Assembly (NCBI GenBank): GCA_903855945.1
Contig: CAIOAK010000117.1
Coordinates: 1 to 64,000 of the forward strand
DNA from: an uncultured Anaeromyxobacter sp.
Lineage (GTDB): Bacteria > Myxococcota > Myxococcia > Myxococcales > Anaeromyxobacteraceae
Direction of reading: 5' to 3'
Length of the DNA: 64,000 nucleotides
Below the pieces are notes generated by a model. That model saw nothing but the letters and a program-made list of their open reading frames with translations, did no database searches and had not been told where the DNA came from. The translations under genes and the position numbers were made by a program. Positions 61,595 through 64,000 of this stretch are shown piece after piece. Numbering within the stretch: the first letter of the stretch is position 1; every line of letters begins with the position of its first letter.

Positions 61595-62869
61595 CTACTT
61601 CATCGTGGGAAGCGGAGGGCGGATCTCGAAGGCCAGGCGTCGGTGGGACTCCCGGAGGGCGGCCTCGACCTCTGCCGGGGAGTCGCACCGGGCGAAGGCG
61701 AAGCCGAGATAGGCGTCCCCCTCGGGGAGCGGGACGACCTCCCGCCCGTCGGGCGCCGTGATGACCACGTCCTCGATGCCCGGGACATCCCTGGCCGACG
61801 CGAGACCGGTGACGCCGTGCAGGACCCCGGCGCGCGGGATGGGGAGCATCATGACCCCCGAGGCCCGCGACTCGCGCCGCACCGAGGAGAGCGGCATCCC
61901 GACCGCGTGGGCGACCACGATCTCCTCCAGGGAGGCGCCCGCGCCGAACCGGAGGCTCCGGGCGCAGAGGCCGCCGATGGTCCGGGCGGCCACCTCGAGG
62001 ATCACCGGACCGGCCGGGCCGAGCCGGGCCTCCGCGTGGATCGGCCCCTCCCGGAGGCCGAGCGCCTCGGCGGCCGCGGCAACGGTTCGAAGGACCGTGT
62101 CCTGCAGCGGCTGCGGGTGGCGCGACGGCGTCACGTAGATCGTCTCCTCGAAGAAGGGGCCGTCGAGCGGGTCTGGCTTGTCGAAGAGCGCGAGCAGCTC
62201 CATCTGGCCGCCGCGGAGGAGCCCCTCGAGCGCCACCTCCGGACCGGGCACGAAGCCCTCCACCAGGATCCGGCTCCCCTCCCCCTCCGTCCGGGCCTTC
62301 CGGTCGGTGCGGGCGGTGGAGAGGATGGCGACCACGCGGTCCCAGGCCGCCCGGAAAGAGCCTGGGGCGTCGGCCCGGATGACGCCGCGGCTGCCGGACA
62401 GTCCGAGGGGCTTCAGCACGCAGGGATACGGGACCTCGCCCGAGGGGCCATCGGGACCGCCTGCGATGGGGAAGGCGCGGAACCAGGGCACCGGGAGACC
62501 CGCGGCCCCCAGAGCCTCCCGCTGGGCGAGCTTGCTCGCGGTCCGCCGCGCCGCGGCCGGCGGGTTGCGCGGCAGGCCCAGACGCTCCGCCGCCAGCGCC
62601 GCGATCACCGCGGTTCCGTCGTCCCCCGGAACCAGGCCCGCGATGGGCTCCAGCGCCGCCGCCCGGACGATCTCCTCGGCCGCCTCCTCGGGCTTGCGAT
62701 AGTCGATGGAGAGGAGCCCCTCGGTCGCCCCGAAGGCGTCCTCGATCCGGTGGCAGCGGTCGGTGCCCACCAGGACCGGTACGCCGAGGCGGCGGGCCGC
62801 GGCGAGGAAGTCGTCGGCCCGGTAGCTCTGGGTCGGGACGAGCAGGAGGAGGCGCCCCGGGCGGGTCAT
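61595..62869 (-). CDS. ATP-grasp ligase-like protein
   Basis: 424 residues. An N-terminal Rossmann-like domain (LLLLVPTQSYRADDFLAAARRLGVPVLVGTD) precedes an ATP-grasp fold: VLKPLGLSGSRGVIRAD is the ATP phosphate and lysine region, ILVEGFVPGPEVALEGL the grasp strand, and EVAARTIGGLCARS the metal-binding end (Glu, Asn-equivalent Arg). Its closest look is to BL00235/carbamoyl-phosphate-like ATP-grasp proteins such as those that ligate amino acids. It lies 6 bp after purQ and 30 bp before the A2M gene; its substrate is not known and a purine role is not implied. Confidence 0.8.
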   Translation of the reverse strand: MTRPGRLLLLVPTQSYRADDFLAAARRLGVPVLVGTDRCHRIEDAFGATEGLLSIDYRKPEEAAEEIVRAAALEPIAGLVPGDDGTAVIAALAAERLGLPRNPPAAARRTASKLAQREALGAAGLPVPWFRAFPIAGGPDGPSGEVPYPCVLKPLGLSGSRGVIRADAPGSFRAAWDRVVAILSTARTDRKARTEGEGSRILVEGFVPGPEVALEGLLRGGQMELLALFDKPDPLDGPFFEETIYVTPSRHPQPLQDTVLRTVAAAAEALGLREGPIHAEARLGPAGPVILEVAARTIGGLCARSLRFGAGASLEEIVVAHAVGMPLSSVRRESRASGVMMLPIPRAGVLHGVTGLASARDVPGIEDVVITAPDGREVVPLPEGDAYLGFAFARCDSPAEVEAALRESHRRLAFEIRPPLPTMK

Positions 62870-62875
62870 GGGGGC

Positions 62876-63676
62876 CTACGTCCCTTCGACGCCCGCCCGG
62901 AAGATCGCCAGCCCACCCGCCTCGCGGGACTCGATCTCGCTCCGCCGGCGGGCCCAGTCGGGATGGTGCCACGGGTAGAGGAAGGCGTCGGGATGGGGCA
63001 TGAGCCCCAGGATGCGCCCGCTCGCGTCGCAGACCCCGGCCACGCCCAGCGCCGAGCCGTTGGGATTCTCGGGCCAGCGCTCGGCCATCCGTCCCGCGGC
63101 GTCCACGTAGCGGAAGGGGAGCTGGCCCCGCGCGTCGAGCGCCCCGAGCGCGGCGTCGCTCTCGGCGACGAAGCGCCCCTCGCCGTGGCGGGACGGAAGC
63201 TCCACCGTCTCGACCCCCCGGGTCCAGACCGAGTGGCTGCGCGGATCGGGCGCCACCCGCACCCAGGCGTCGCGGTAACCGAGCCGCTCGTTGTGGGTGA
63301 GGGTTGCACGAGGAGTGAAATCGGGAACGCCCGAATCCGGACCGGGGAGCAGCCCCAGCCGGGTGAGCGCCTGGAAGCCGTTGCAGATGCCGAGCACCCG
63401 CCCCCCGGCTGCCAGGAAGGCGGCCAGGTCGGCCTTCAGGTGGGCACGGATCCGCGTGGCGAGCACCAGGCCGCCCGCCACGTGGTCGCCGTAGGAGAAC
63501 CCCCCCACCAGGGCGAGCACCTGGTAGTCGGCGATGCGGCGCGGGTGGCGGTGCGCGAAGAGGTCGGTGAGGTGAACCAGCTCCACCTCGGCCCCCACCA
63601 TGCGGAAGGCCTGGGCGGTCTCGTCCTCGCAGTTGAGGCCGAACCCCACCGGGAGGAGCACGCGGACCGGCTTCAC
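62876..63676 (-). CDS. purQ: Phosphoribosylformylglycinamidine synthase subunit PurQ
   Basis: 266 residues from GTG 63676. A class I glutamine amidotransferase: nucleophile in GICNGFQAL, catalytic His and Glu region in MPHPDAFLYP, and GGFSYGDHVAGG for the oxyanion loop. It supplies ammonia to PurL for FGAM synthesis in purine synthesis. The length is longer than the 220-230 residues of the common small PurQ, matching the longer variant. GGGGGGAGG lies just before the GTG, and the start overlaps the purL stop (GTGA). Confidence 0.95.
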   Translation of the reverse strand: MKPVRVLLPVGFGLNCEDETAQAFRMVGAEVELVHLTDLFAHRHPRRIADYQVLALVGGFSYGDHVAGGLVLATRIRAHLKADLAAFLAAGGRVLGICNGFQALTRLGLLPGPDSGVPDFTPRATLTHNERLGYRDAWVRVAPDPRSHSVWTRGVETVELPSRHGEGRFVAESDAALGALDARGQLPFRYVDAAGRMAERWPENPNGSALGVAGVCDASGRILGLMPHPDAFLYPWHHPDWARRRSEIESREAGGLAIFRAGVEGT

Positions 63677-64000
63677 GACCTCCCCCCTTCCCGCTTCCAG
63701 GCGAGGGCCAGCGCACCGACCTCGTCGTCCACGACGAGCGACCGGCCCACCGAGATGCGCAGGCGCCCGGTGGAATCGAAGGCCCCGATCCGGGCGAAGG
63801 GCGCCCCCGCGAGCCTCGCCTCGAGCTTGGACGCCCGATCCGGGCGAACCGCGAGCAGGAAGCGCCCCGCCGACTCGGAGAAGAGGAGCCCCTCCCATCC
63901 CGGCTGGCCGACGGCGGGGGCGAGCGAGAGATCGACCGAGAGGCCGAGCCCGGCCGCCCGCGCGAGCAGGAAGAGGGAGCGGGCGAGCCCGCCGCGCCCG
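63673..64000 (-). CDS. purL: Phosphoribosylformylglycinamidine synthase subunit PurL, C-terminal end (partial)
   Basis: The last 109 codons of a minus-strand gene entering from beyond the window. It reads GRGGLARSLFLLARAAGLGL, then ...WEGLLFSESAGRFLLAVRP and FARIGAF, ending WKREGGRS before TGA (63675-63673). The FSESAGRFLLAV segment and the following iG motif are typical of the C-terminal AIRS domain of PurL. It overlaps purQ by GTGA, so the two subunits are co-translated. The N-terminal part, including the FGAR and ATP sites, is outside. Confidence 0.9.
   Translation of the reverse strand, partial: GRGGLARSLFLLARAAGLGLSVDLSLAPAVGQPGWEGLLFSESAGRFLLAVRPDRASKLEARLAGAPFARIGAFDSTGRLRISVGRSLVVDDEVGALALAWKREGGRS

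Overview
The window is very GC-rich, densely coding DNA with GTG and TTG starts and many 1-4 bp stop/start overlaps (ATGA, GTGA, TGATG). A FrzS-like pseudo-receiver protein, a Myxococcus-type PilZ protein, response regulators with Pro-rich linkers, an ECF sigma/anti-sigma pair and an outer-membrane porin point to a Gram-negative member of the Myxococcota, perhaps near Anaeromyxobacter. That placement is inference; no rRNA or tRNA gene is present. I see no insertion sequence, prophage, CRISPR array or sign of recent transfer. No gene-free gap exceeds about 165 bp.

Layout. 1-6 kb: a partial CoxE-like VWA protein, a two-domain ABC ATPase, and a minus-strand operon (RlmD-like methyltransferase, unknown membrane protein, GT-C-like membrane protein). 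6-10 kb: PilZ protein, SAM hydrolase, and a thiolase/CoA-transferase operon. 10-18 kb: isoaspartyl peptidase; operon coaBC - uracil-DNA glycosylase - nfeD - slipin; CPBP protease; radical SAM protein with rlmI. 18-21 kb: ECF sigma, zinc-finger anti-sigma and FrzS-like protein. 21-30 kb: operon valS - nadC - birA - coaX - TPR - helical-repeat protein - murJ. 30-35 kb: signalling proteins (REC-Pro-rich, REC-GGDEF), TPR-zincin, ClpA-like ATPase. 35-40 kb: nadD, namZ-like, mutS2. 40-47 kb: porin and a complete branched-chain amino acid (Liv) ABC transporter with a CBS protein and a 76-residue unknown. 47-52 kb: RNase R, MoeA, then XRE regulator - YggX-like protein - B12-binding radical SAM protein. 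52-64 kb: SpoIID-like, PBP1C and alpha-2-macroglobulin proteins in one overlapping cluster, an ATP-grasp protein, purQ and the 3' end of purL.

The main discovery is at 52290-52292. The radical SAM gene starting at 50922 has an in-frame TGA that completes the tail Cys-TGA-Ala-Glu-Pro. This is the CUAEP tail of a family of radical SAM selenoproteins. The TGA is followed at once by an 11-bp stem with a G-starting loop, the expected form of a bacterial SECIS element. Ordinary gene calling would end the protein at residue 456; I annotate selenocysteine at 457 and a true stop at 52341-52343. Upstream of the XRE gene are four alternating complementary 7-mers, a candidate operator or attenuator for this XRE-YggX-selenoprotein cassette.

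Other points: several genes have sigma-70-like promoters so close to the start codon that their mRNAs would be leaderless or nearly so (birA, moeA, and perhaps clpA, pilZ and the peptidase gene). The FrzS-like protein has Cys where the phospho-acceptor Asp should be. CoaBC lacks the flap cysteine known from E. coli. Two convergent genes overlap by 152 bp at 2025-2176.
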